A DNA stretch of 64,000 nucleotides from Streptomyces fumigatiscleroticus (GTDB lineage: Bacteria > Actinomycetota > Actinomycetes > Streptomycetales > Streptomycetaceae). The position numbers were made by a program, and so were the translations under genes. The DNA is taken from assembly GCF_014647975.1 (NCBI RefSeq), contig NZ_BMQF01000010.1, positions 1-64,000 on the forward strand. Direction: 5' to 3'. The notes beneath the pieces were generated by a model that saw only the letters and a program-made list of their open reading frames with translations, made no database searches and was not told the DNA's origin. Shown piece after piece: positions 21,381 through 28,598 of this stretch. Positions within the stretch are counted from its first letter, which is position 1; every line of letters starts with the position of its first letter.

Positions 21381-21593
21381 GTGGCGGACATCGAGGAAGC
21401 ACGCAAGCAGTTCCAGCGGATCGACACGGACGGGGACGGATTCATCACCGCCGCCGAGTTCAAGACCGCCCTGGCCCAGGGCGGCGACTGGAACGTGACC
21501 GAGCCGGTGGCCGAGGCGATCATCGCCAGCCGCGACCTCAACGGCGACAAGGTCCTGTCGTTCGACGAGTTCTGGGCGCACCTGAACAAGTGA
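21381..21593 (+). CDS. small EF-hand calcium-binding protein
   Basis: 70 residues with two EF-hand loops: DTDGDGFITAAEF and DLNGDKVLSFDEF. Both carry Asp/Asn/Ser at ligand positions and Glu at position 12, so both should bind calcium. It is cytosolic with no signal peptide. Similar small calmodulin-like proteins occur widely in Streptomyces and are suspected calcium buffers or sensors. The GTG at 21381 is chosen because AGGGG lies seven bases upstream and the conserved sequence begins VADIEEARKQF; the ATG at 21366 lacks a ribosome site. It converges on the ABC ATPase gene with a shared terminator. Confidence 0.92.
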   Translation: MADIEEARKQFQRIDTDGDGFITAAEFKTALAQGGDWNVTEPVAEAIIASRDLNGDKVLSFDEFWAHLNK

Positions 21594-21610
21594 CGCCGTC
21601 CTGAGCGAAG

Positions 21611-21649
21611 AGGGGCGCGCCCGTCCGGAGACCGGACGGGCGCGCCCCT
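21611..21649. terminator. bidirectional terminator between EF-hand and ABC ATPase genes
   Basis: An 18-base-pair perfect stem (21611-21628 with 21632-21649) with a three-base loop lies between two convergent genes, 17 bases after one stop and 4 before the other. Confidence 0.88.
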
Positions 21650-21653
21650 TCGG

Positions 21654-22466
21654 TCATGCCGGGCGCCGGACGCGCACGTGCCAGCGGCCGTCGGTGCGGT
21701 CCAGCACCAGCGGCAGGTCGAAGCACTTGCCGACCTGGTCACCGGTGAGCACCTCGCCCACCGGGCCCTGGGCGAGCGGCCGGCCGTCGCGCAGCAGCAG
21801 GGCGTGGGTGGTGCCGGAGGGGAGTTCCTCCAGGTGGTGGGTGACCAGGACGGTGGCCAGCCGGGGATGTTCCCGGCGCAGGTCGTCCAGCGCCTCGATC
21901 AGCTGCTCCCGGCCCGGCAGGTCCAGGCCGGTGGCCGGCTCGTCCAGGAGCAGCAGCCGGGGCTCCGGCATCAGCGCCCGTGCGATCAGGGTCCGCCCGC
22001 GCTGACCCTGGGAGAGCGTGGGCCAGCGCGCCTCGCGCAGGTCGCCGAGGCCCAGCGTCCGCATCAGCCGCTCGGCCCGCTCCTGCTGCCCGGGCGTCGC
22101 CCGCCACCTCGGCAGCGGCTCCACGGAGTTGGTCAGCCCGGTCAGCACCACGTCCCGCACCCGCAGCGGCGAGGCCAGGGGATGGCGGGGGTTGACATGG
22201 CCGACGTAGGCACGCAGTTCCCGCAGGTCGACGCGGCCCAGGCGGCGGCCGAGCACGTCGACGGTGCCCCGGGTGGGATGCACCAGCGCGCCCAGCAGGC
22301 TGAGCAGGGTGGACTTCCCGGCCCCGTTGGCGCCGAGCAGCGCCCAGTGCTCGCCGGCGCGGACGGTGAGGGACACCTCCTGGAGGATGGGCCGGCCGTC
22401 ACGGACGACGGCCACGTCCTGTGCGCGCAGCACCTCCTCCGTCGCCTCCCGCGGTGCCGCCGTCAC
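21654..22466 (-). CDS. stand-alone ABC transporter ATP-binding protein, coupled to leuA
   Basis: 270 residues with a complete nucleotide-binding domain: Walker [12 protein letters not shown], signature [15 protein letters not shown], Walker [15 protein letters not shown] and switch His in VTHHLEEL. It lacks transmembrane helices, and no permease gene lies nearby. The domain resembles the ModF/PhnK-like group of iron or molybdate-type ATPases, but the substrate cannot be assigned. The GTG at 22466 overlaps the leuA stop (22463-22465) as GTGA, so translation is coupled to leuA. The longer upstream frame is a shadow of leuA. A link to branched-chain amino acid metabolism is only suggested by this coupling. 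Confidence 0.88.
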   Translation of the reverse strand: MTAAPREATEEVLRAQDVAVVRDGRPILQEVSLTVRAGEHWALLGANGAGKSTLLSLLGALVHPTRGTVDVLGRRLGRVDLRELRAYVGHVNPRHPLASPLRVRDVVLTGLTNSVEPLPRWRATPGQQERAERLMRTLGLGDLREARWPTLSQGQRGRTLIARALMPEPRLLLLDEPATGLDLPGREQLIEALDDLRREHPRLATVLVTHHLEELPSGTTHALLLRDGRPLAQGPVGEVLTGDQVGKCFDLPLVLDRTDGRWHVRVRRPA

Positions 22467-24196
22467 CGGAGCGCCCCGTTCACCGCGGACAGCACCGCGC
22501 GGACCGACGCGGCCAGGGCGGAGACGTCCCGGCCGGCGCCCCAGCGGGTGGTGCCGTCGACGCGGCACTCCGCGTAGGCCAGCGTCTCGTCGCCGTCGAC
22601 GGGGTGCTCGGCGACATGGCGGATCTCGACCCGGTGCCCGGTCCCGGCCAGGGCGTCGGCGAACGCCGTCAGCGGGCCGGTGCCGGTGCCCTCGTGGTCG
22701 CCGGTGCGGTCGCCGCTGCGCAGGGTGCACACGAAGCGGTGGGTGCCGGTGCCGTCCGGCTGGACGGACCAGGCCCGAAGCGCCACCTCGCCGTCCTCGG
22801 CGACATACGTGGCCAGGAACAGGTCGTACAGCTCCTTCGGCGTCATCTCCCGCCCGCTGTCGTCCGTCGCCTCCTGTACGACGCGGGAGAAGTCCGGCCG
22901 CATCCGCTCCGGCAGGTCGACGCCGTGGTGGGTGCGGAGCAGATACGCCACTCCGCCCTTGCCGGACTGGGAGTTGACGCGGATCACCGCCTCGTAGGAG
23001 CGGCCCACGTCGGCGGGGTCGATCGGCAGATACGGCACCGACCAGGGGGCTTCCGCCTCGGTCAGGCCCGTCTCGGCGGCCCGGCGGGCGTGGTGGGCCA
23101 GGCCCTTGCTGATGGCGTCCTGGTGGGTGCCGGAGAAGGCGGTGTGGACCAGGTCGCCGGCGTAGGGATGGCGCGGGTGCACCGGCAGCCGGTTGCAGTG
23201 CTCCACCGTCTCCTTCACCGCGTCGATGTCGCCGAGGTCGAGCATCGGGTCGACGCCTTGTGCGTACAGGTTGAGGGCGAGGGTCACGAGGTCGACGTTA
23301 CCGGTGCGCTCGCCGTTGCCGAACAGGCAGCCCTCCACGCGCTGGGCGCCGGCCAGTACGGCGAGTTCGGCGCAGGCGACGCCGGTGCCGCGGTCGTTGT
23401 GCGGGTGGACGGAGAGGATCACCGAGTTCCGGCGGGCCAGATGGCGGTGCATGTACTCGATCTGGTCGGCGTAGACGTTCGGGGTGGCGATCTCGACCGT
23501 CGCGGGGAGGTTGTGGGTGACCGGACGGTCGGGGCCGGCGTCCCACAGCTCGGTCAGCATGTCGCACAGTTCCAGGACGAAGTCGGGCTCGGTGAGGTTG
23601 AAGGTCTCCGGGGAGAACTGGAAGCGGACACCGGAGGAGTCGCCGGCGCGCCGGGCCATGTGCCCGGCCGCCTCCCGTACGGTGCGCCGCACCTCCTGAC
23701 GGCTCCGGCCGAGGACGACGTCCCGCCACACCGGCGAGGTCGCGATGTACAGGTGCACGACCGCCCGGGGCAGCCCCTCGATCGCGTCGAAGGTGCGGTC
23801 GATCAGGTCGGTACGGGCCGGGGTGAAGACCACCGGCGTGACGTCGTCCGGCACGGCGCCGCTGGTCACCAGGTGCCGGACGAAGTCGAAGTCGGTACGG
23901 CTGGCGGACGGATAGCCGACCTCGATCTCCTTGAAGCCGCAGGAGACCAGCAGGTCGAAGAAGCGGCGCTTGCGCGGGGTGTCCATCGGCTCGGCGAGCG
24001 CCTGGTTGCCGTCGCGCAGATCGACGGGGACCCACAGCGGGGCGTGCCGGATACGGGCGGCCGGCCAGTCGCGCCCGCCCCCGGGCACCTGCACGCGCCG
24101 GTCGAAGGAGCGGTAGCGGTGGTACGGCATGGGGCTGGGCCGCTGCGGGTTCCACGGCGGCCGGCGGTCGGTGGCGGTGGCGGCGGAGGTGGTCAT
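22463..24196 (-). CDS. leuA: 2-isopropylmalate synthase
   Basis: 577 residues. It condenses acetyl-CoA and 2-ketoisovalerate in the first committed step of leucine synthesis. The HMGL-like barrel shows the catalytic opening [11 protein letters not shown] and the metal-binding [25 protein letters not shown] follows. The C-terminal ~130 residues form the LeuA allosteric domain that binds leucine ([18 protein letters not shown]). The start [15 protein letters not shown] at 24196 is chosen because it matches the family; the frame reaches 24247 without support. Upstream lies a leader peptide with four Leu codons plus a hairpin, and the gene overlaps an ABC ATPase downstream. Leucine therefore probably controls it both by attenuation and by feedback. 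Confidence 0.95.
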   Translation of the reverse strand: MTTSAATATDRRPPWNPQRPSPMPYHRYRSFDRRVQVPGGGRDWPAARIRHAPLWVPVDLRDGNQALAEPMDTPRKRRFFDLLVSCGFKEIEVGYPSASRTDFDFVRHLVTSGAVPDDVTPVVFTPARTDLIDRTFDAIEGLPRAVVHLYIATSPVWRDVVLGRSRQEVRRTVREAAGHMARRAGDSSGVRFQFSPETFNLTEPDFVLELCDMLTELWDAGPDRPVTHNLPATVEIATPNVYADQIEYMHRHLARRNSVILSVHPHNDRGTGVACAELAVLAGAQRVEGCLFGNGERTGNVDLVTLALNLYAQGVDPMLDLGDIDAVKETVEHCNRLPVHPRHPYAGDLVHTAFSGTHQDAISKGLAHHARRAAETGLTEAEAPWSVPYLPIDPADVGRSYEAVIRVNSQSGKGGVAYLLRTHHGVDLPERMRPDFSRVVQEATDDSGREMTPKELYDLFLATYVAEDGEVALRAWSVQPDGTGTHRFVCTLRSGDRTGDHEGTGTGPLTAFADALAGTGHRVEIRHVAEHPVDGDETLAYAECRVDGTTRWGAGRDVSALAASVRAVLSAVNGALR

Positions 24197-24241
24197 CGTC
24201 TGCTTCTGGCCTTCGGCTCGGTCGGACGGTGACCGGCAGCA

Positions 24242-24264
24242 CGGCACCCCGCGGCGGGGTGCCG
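24242..24264 (-). terminator. attenuator hairpin in the leuA leader
   Basis: Ten perfect base pairs (24242-24251 with 24255-24264) around a three-base loop lie between the leader-peptide stop and the leuA start. The bases 24229-24236 can also pair with 24261-24268, giving a competing structure, as expected for an attenuator. Confidence 0.65.
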
Positions 24265-24270
24265 GTCGCG

Positions 24271-24318
24271 TCAGGCCCCGCCGCGGCAGCCGAGGAGAAG
24301 AAGACCGCGGAAGATCAT
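24271..24318 (-). CDS. leuL: leucine leader peptide of leuA (attenuation)
   Basis: A 15-residue open frame reads [15 protein letters not shown] and stops. Its four consecutive Leu codons (CTT CTT CTC CTC) include two CTT, which are rare in this genome. It ends just before the hairpin at 24242-24264 and 75 bases before leuA. This is the classic layout of ribosome-mediated attenuation: slow decoding of Leu codons would favour an antiterminator. The ATG has no Shine-Dalgarno sequence, and a promoter (-35 TTGTCT, 18 bases, -10 TAGCGT) places the start point at or next to the ATG, so it may be leaderless. Leader peptides before leuA have been predicted in actinobacteria. Confidence 0.75.
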   Translation of the reverse strand: MIFRGLLLLGCRGGA

Positions 24319-24324
24319 GCCGGT

Positions 24325-24354
24325 ACGCTATCCAGAGCTCAGCTCCTCAGACAA
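24325..24354 (-). promoter_or_regulatory. predicted leuA promoter
   Basis: On the minus strand, TTGTCT at 24354-24349 and TAGCGT at 24330-24325 are 18 bases apart. The expected start point falls at about 24318, the ATG of the leader peptide. The -35 element lies inside the first copy of a 20-bp direct repeat, so a bound regulator would cover it. Confidence 0.5.
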
Positions 24355-24383
24355 GTGGTAATCGCTCAGCTCCTCAGACAAGT
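24337..24383. repeat. two 20-bp direct repeats in the leuA/GntR intergenic region
   Basis: GCTCAGCTCCTCAGACAAGT occurs identically at 24337-24356 and 24364-24383, a 27-base period (about 2.6 helix turns). One copy overlaps the leuA -35 box and the other ends eight bases before the GntR start. This makes it a good candidate operator for that regulator. Confidence 0.8.
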
Positions 24384-24391
24384 TGGCCGCC

Positions 24392-25123
24392 GTGAAGCCG
24401 GCGGTCCTCGATCTCCCGGTTGGTGACCCCGTGCCGCTCGGTGCCCTGCGCCCCAGTCCCCTGGTCGAACAGGCCGCTCAACGCCTGCGCGAGCAGATCA
24501 CCGGCGGCCACTGGCCGGTCGGCACCCGGCTGCCCGGCGAGACCACCCTGGCCAAGGAGCTCGGCGTCGGCCGCTCCACCGTCCGCGAGGCGCTCCGTGC
24601 CCTGGCGGGCGCGGGCCTGGTACGGCCCCGGCAGGGCGCCGGCGTCTTCGTCGTGGCCACCGAGCCCGCCGAGGACTGGCCCGCCCGGCTGCGCCGGGCC
24701 GCGGTGACCGACGTCTACGAGGTCCGCATGGCCGTCGAGGTGCACGCCGCCCGCCTGGCCGCGCGGCGCCGCACCCCAAAGGACGTCACCGCGATCCGGG
24801 CCGCGCTCCAGGGCCGCCGCGCCGCCTCGGCCGCCGGCGACGCCGCCTTCGTCGACGCCGACATCGCCTTCCACGCGGCCGTGGTGGCCGCCGCGCACAA
24901 TCCGGTCCTCACGGACCTGTTCACCGAGTTCACCCCCGTCCTGCGCGAGGGCCTGGTCGAGCTGCTCTCCCTCACCGGCGTACGCGCCCACGACCCGGAC
25001 ACCGGCGACGCGGCCCACGAGGCCCTCGTCGGTGCCGTCGCGGACGGGGACGCGGAGACGGCGGCGGAGGTGCTGCGCCAGGAACTGGAGGACCCGTTCG
25101 GGCCGCCCGCGGAGAAGGGCTAG
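24392..25123 (+). CDS. GntR-family (FadR/FCD subfamily) transcriptional regulator
   Basis: 243 residues. The N-terminal winged helix (PLVEQAAQRLREQITGGHWP, LAKELGVGRSTVREALRAL) is followed by an all-helical FCD ligand domain (YEVRMAVEVHAARLAARR, DIAFHAAVVAAAHNPVL), which usually binds a metal and a small organic acid. The GTG at 24392 is chosen; the TTG at 24383 falls within a direct repeat. It is divergent from leuA, and the two share 195 bases that contain two identical 20-bp repeats. It therefore probably represses itself and may control leuA. The ligand cannot be read from the sequence; a branched-chain keto acid or related carboxylate is an inference from context. Confidence 0.9.
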   Translation: MKPAVLDLPVGDPVPLGALRPSPLVEQAAQRLREQITGGHWPVGTRLPGETTLAKELGVGRSTVREALRALAGAGLVRPRQGAGVFVVATEPAEDWPARLRRAAVTDVYEVRMAVEVHAARLAARRRTPKDVTAIRAALQGRRAASAAGDAAFVDADIAFHAAVVAAAHNPVLTDLFTEFTPVLREGLVELLSLTGVRAHDPDTGDAAHEALVGAVADGDAETAAEVLRQELEDPFGPPAEKG

Positions 25124-25230
25124 ACCGAGACCGCGGGCTGGCGACGACCCCGACGGCCCGAGGAGGGCCCGCCCGTCATCCGTCCGGCGGGGCCGGGTGG
25201 CAGGGGGGTCGGCCGGGGTCGTGCGGCGAG

Positions 25231-25439
25231 GTGTTCGGCGGGGCCGGGGGTCGGGGGGTTCGGCGGGGTCGCGCGTCATCTCTGGCCGGTGGGGCCGTGC
25301 GTCGGGGGTTCGGCGGGGCGCCCAGTCACCTGGCCGGCGGGGCCGTCCGTCAGTCTGTTCGGCGGGGCCGTCCGTCAGGGTGTCCGGCGTGGCGTGCGTC
25401 AGGGTGTTCTGCCGGGGTGGGCGTCACCTGTTCGGCGGA
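25231..25439. repeat. degenerate G-rich tandem repeats in a gene-free stretch
   Basis: Between the GntR gene and the reductase gene there are 416 bases without a gene. Most of it is about eight imperfect copies of a 22-28 base unit resembling TTCGGCGGGGCCGTCCGTCA, with drifting ends. No start/ribosome site or terminator is convincing. Confidence 0.7.
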
Positions 25440-25539
25440 GGGCTGGAATAGCCCGCCGGGAGCCGGGGTTGGGGATGGCCATCGGCGGAGCCGGCGGGCT
25501 CCGGACGGACACCGACCCCCGGAAGGGCGAGGCGAGGAC

Positions 25540-26202
25540 ATGAAGATCGGCATCATCGGCGCGGGCAACATCGGCGGCAACCTCACCCGGCGGCTCACCG
25601 CCCTCGGGCACGACGTCTCCGTGGCCAACTCACGCGGACCGCACACGCTCACCGAGCTGGCCGAGGAGACCGGCGCCACCCCCGTCCCGGTGGAGGAGGC
25701 GGCACGCGGCGCCGAGGTCGTCGTGATCACCATCCCGGTCAAGGCGGTCCCGGACCTCCCGTCCGGCCTGCTCGACGGGGCGGCGGACGGCGTCGCCGTC
25801 ATCGACACCGGCAACTACTACCCCCGGGAGCGCGACGGCAGGATCGCCGCGATCCAGGACGAGGGCCTCACCGAGAGCCGCTGGACCGAACGACACATCG
25901 GCCACCCCGTGATCAAGGCCTTCAACGGCACCTACGCCCAGGACATCCTGGACCGTCACCGCCCGGCCGGCGCCCCCGACCGCATGGCCCTGCCGGTGGC
26001 CGGCGACGACGCCGCGGCCAAGGAGCGCGTCCGCGCGCTCATCGACGAACTCGGCTTCGACACCGTCGACGCCGGCGGCCTCGACGACTCCTGGCGCCAG
26101 CAGCCGGGCACGCCGGTCTACGGCCTGCGGGGCGGCGTCGACGAGGTCACCAAGGCGCTGGCGGAGGCGTCACCGGAACGGCCCGAGGACTTCCGGGCGT
26201 AG
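25540..26202 (+). CDS. F420/NADP-type oxidoreductase (Rossmann coenzyme-binding domain)
   Basis: 220 residues. The N-terminus MKIGIIGAGNIGGNLTRRL is a GxGxxG dinucleotide site, followed by ANSRGPHTL, which suits NADP binding. The rest (VITIPVKAVPDL, IDTGNYYPRERDG, HPVIKAFNGTYAQDI) matches the NADPH-dependent F420 reductase/Pyrroline-5-carboxylate reductase-like catalytic N-terminal family. It could reduce F420 or another substrate; no substrate residue decides this. A purine-rich ribosome site (GAGGCGAGG) precedes the ATG. It stands alone, and the upstream 416 bases contain G-rich repeats. Confidence 0.85.
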   Translation: MKIGIIGAGNIGGNLTRRLTALGHDVSVANSRGPHTLTELAEETGATPVPVEEAARGAEVVVITIPVKAVPDLPSGLLDGAADGVAVIDTGNYYPRERDGRIAAIQDEGLTESRWTERHIGHPVIKAFNGTYAQDILDRHRPAGAPDRMALPVAGDDAAAKERVRALIDELGFDTVDAGGLDDSWRQQPGTPVYGLRGGVDEVTKALAEASPERPEDFRA

Positions 26203-26294
26203 CGCTTCGCTCCGCGGGCAGGCCGGTGCGTCATCCGCCGTCGCGGCGGAGCCGCGGATCGACGCAGCCCCGCGCCCCGCGAGGGGCGCTCGTC

Positions 26295-28217
26295 CTAGCC
26301 CTCCTTCAGGGCACGGGTGACGAAGGTGTCCAGGACGCCCGTGCCCACCTCCACGGTGCGCGTACGGCCCTGCCAGTCGACGACCGTGTGGGAGCGGGCG
26401 GCGGTGCGCAGGGACTCGACCCGTGCGCGGGATCCGGTCCCGGCGCGCAGGTCGAGCGCGGCCAGCGCGGCCCGCCCCCAGTCGCCCGCGGACGCCAGCC
26501 AGGGCGCCGCCGAGGCGCGCAGCCGGGCGGGCACCCGGTCGCGGACCCCGGCGAGCAGCGTCAGCCGCTCCCGCAGGGCCCGCTCCGCCCCCGCCTTCCC
26601 GCGCCAGTACGCCTCCGTCAGCCCGGCCAGCTCGGGCGCCTGCGCGGAGGAGAGCCGGGACGCCCGGTTGACGTCGGCGAAGGCGCGCAGCGCGGTCAGC
26701 GCCCGCCGGTCGCCGTCGGCCAGCACGGCCAGACCCGCGTCCAGCGCGGCGGCCGGCCGGTACGCCGCCGGGTTCCAGGCGTAGGCGGCCACCGAGAACA
26801 GCGCGGGCTCGGAGGCCGCCGCCTGGTTCATGGGGTTGGCGGTCAGGCCGGCGACCGCGCCCGGCAGACTCGCCTGCCGGCCCTCGTAGGGCCCGAGCAG
26901 CAGATGGTCCGCCGTGTAGTCGTTGACCGGGTAGTTGTCCCAGACCAGCACCGGATGGCCGTACAACCGCCGTGCCTCACGGGCCTGTGCGGTGCGCAGG
27001 GCCGGCGAGACGACCAGCGGACCGGTCCACATGACGGTGACGGCGTCGTCCAGGCGGCCGGCCAGCGCGCTCTTGTACGGGCTGGGCCGCACCCCGTCGT
27101 ACTCGGTGGGCACGGTGATCAGCGGGGCGGCGCCGGGCCGGGCGTCGAGGAAACCGCGCTGCACCTTGTTGAGCAGGTCCGCCTGGGCCCGCCCGACCGC
27201 CCCCCGGCCGCTGCCGTAGACGGCCGCGTCGCGCGCGCAGTTCCAGCGGGTGATGTCGATGTCGTCCAGGGGCACGGCGAAGGCACGCACCCCGGCCTCC
27301 CACAGCTGCCGGAACTTGCCCAGCAGCGCGGCGGCGTCCGAGGCGGACGAGTAGCAGACGGACGGGCCGGGGGAGAGGGCGTAGACGAAGGAGACGTGTC
27401 CGGCCGCGGCCCGCGCGGCGAGGGCGCGCAGCCCGTCGAGCCGGTCCTGCGGATACGGGTCGCGCCAGCGGGCGCGCAGATAGGGGTCGTCCTTCGGGCT
27501 GTAGAGGTAGGTGTTCAGCTTCCAGCGCGCCGCGAAGTCCAGCTCGCGCAGCCGCTCCTGCTGGGTCCAGGGGGTGCCGTAGAACCCCTCGACCACACCG
27601 CGGGCGCCGGTGGCGGGCCAGTCGCGGATACGGACGGCGGGCAGGGCGGTGCGGGCGGTGTCCGCGCCGACGGGGCGCACCAGCTGGGCGAAGGTCTGCG
27701 CGGCGTAGAAGGCGCCGGCCGGGTCGGCACCGGCCAGGACGGCGCGGGGCTCGCCGTGGCCGCCGCCGACGGCCAGGGCGTAGGCGCCCGCGGCGAGTCC
27801 GCGCGGCGGCCGGACACCGAGGGGCAGCCCGGTGGCCGAGGCCTCGGCGGTGACGGTGACCAGCAGTTCGCCGGAGCGCGGGGCGTCGCCCACGCGGATG
27901 TCCCGGGCGCCGCCCGCGCGCAGGGCGCGGATGACGGCGTCCAGCGTGGCCGGGTCCGTGCCGGAGCCGGTGCGCACCGCCACGCTGCGCCCGACCGGCA
28001 CGGATCCGGCGTCGTGGCGCACCTCGCGGGGCGCGGGCCACAGCGCGGGCAGCTCCACGGCGGTGCCCTCGGTGGTGCGGGGCGCGTTCGTCGCGCCGCC
28101 CGCCGGGGGCGCCGCGGCCGGGCCGCCGTCGCCGGCGCAGGACCGGGCGAGCAGGACGACCAGCAGAGCGAGGACGAAGCCCACCAGCAGCCTGGGTGGG
28201 ACGCGGAACGCACGCAC
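26295..28217 (-). CDS. membrane-anchored GH84 beta-N-acetylglucosaminidase
   Basis: 640 residues. A hydrophobic N-terminal segment (RLLVGFVLALLVVLLARSC) anchors or exports it; the Cys might be lipidated, but the lipobox is poor. A GH20b/NAGidase N-terminal domain (~50-170) is followed by the GH84 barrel (RGVVEGFYGTPW, NTYLYSPKDDPYLRARW). The catalytic pair is D318-D319 in VPLDDIDITRWN. A helical C-terminal domain follows. The family removes N-acetylglucosamine from glycans or glycoproteins by a substrate-assisted mechanism. The GTG at 28217 has GAGGGGG five bases upstream; the longer frame to 28448 runs through a non-coding tandem repeat and is rejected. Confidence 0.92.
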   Translation of the reverse strand: MRAFRVPPRLLVGFVLALLVVLLARSCAGDGGPAAAPPAGGATNAPRTTEGTAVELPALWPAPREVRHDAGSVPVGRSVAVRTGSGTDPATLDAVIRALRAGGARDIRVGDAPRSGELLVTVTAEASATGLPLGVRPPRGLAAGAYALAVGGGHGEPRAVLAGADPAGAFYAAQTFAQLVRPVGADTARTALPAVRIRDWPATGARGVVEGFYGTPWTQQERLRELDFAARWKLNTYLYSPKDDPYLRARWRDPYPQDRLDGLRALAARAAAGHVSFVYALSPGPSVCYSSASDAAALLGKFRQLWEAGVRAFAVPLDDIDITRWNCARDAAVYGSGRGAVGRAQADLLNKVQRGFLDARPGAAPLITVPTEYDGVRPSPYKSALAGRLDDAVTVMWTGPLVVSPALRTAQAREARRLYGHPVLVWDNYPVNDYTADHLLLGPYEGRQASLPGAVAGLTANPMNQAAASEPALFSVAAYAWNPAAYRPAAALDAGLAVLADGDRRALTALRAFADVNRASRLSSAQAPELAGLTEAYWRGKAGAERALRERLTLLAGVRDRVPARLRASAAPWLASAGDWGRAALAALDLRAGTGSRARVESLRTAARSHTVVDWQGRTRTVEVGTGVLDTFVTRALKEG

Positions 28218-28310
28218 CGGGCCCCCTCGAACCGTACGTCGGTGACTGTGCCGGTCGGGACGTGTCGCCCCGCCGTTTCTCCACCCGGCGCGGAACACGA
28301 CGGACCGCGC

Positions 28311-28440
28311 GGCCGTCGGGCGGGTTGCGCGGGCGTCGGGCGGGTTGCGCGGGCGTCGGGCGGGTTGCGCGGGCGTCGGGCGGGTTGCGCGGGCGTCGGG
28401 CGGGTTGCGCGGGCGTCGGGCGGGTTGCGCGGGCGTCCCC
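28311..28440. repeat. 20-bp tandem repeat (about six copies) upstream of the GH84 gene and the cyclase/TerY operon
   Basis: The unit CGGGTTGCGCGGGCGTCGGG is repeated from 28321 to 28440, with five identical copies and a last copy that differs at its end; a half copy precedes it. The period of 20 is not a multiple of three, so it is non-coding. It fills the divergent gap of 381 bases, 94 bases before the GH84 start and 159 before the start of the operon. Confidence 0.95.
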
Positions 28441-28598
28441 TGGGGCATCGTACGGGTTCCGGGACGTGCCGGTGGAAATGCGCGGCAAACCCGTCAAGTG
28501 AGGCTCGTTGTGCGCCAGTTGGCGTAGACACTGCTGGCGGCAGGTTCTATCCAGATATGCGTGGGGCGATTGCGGCCCCCTGGCACAGGAGGTCGCAC

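Noticed and set aside
28321-28440. The 20-bp tandem array as a CRISPR
   Set aside because: Units are directly adjacent with no spacers, and no cas genes are present.
26295-28448. Longer start of the GH84 gene (to 28448)
   Set aside because: The extension runs through the tandem repeat; a good ribosome site supports the GTG at 28217.
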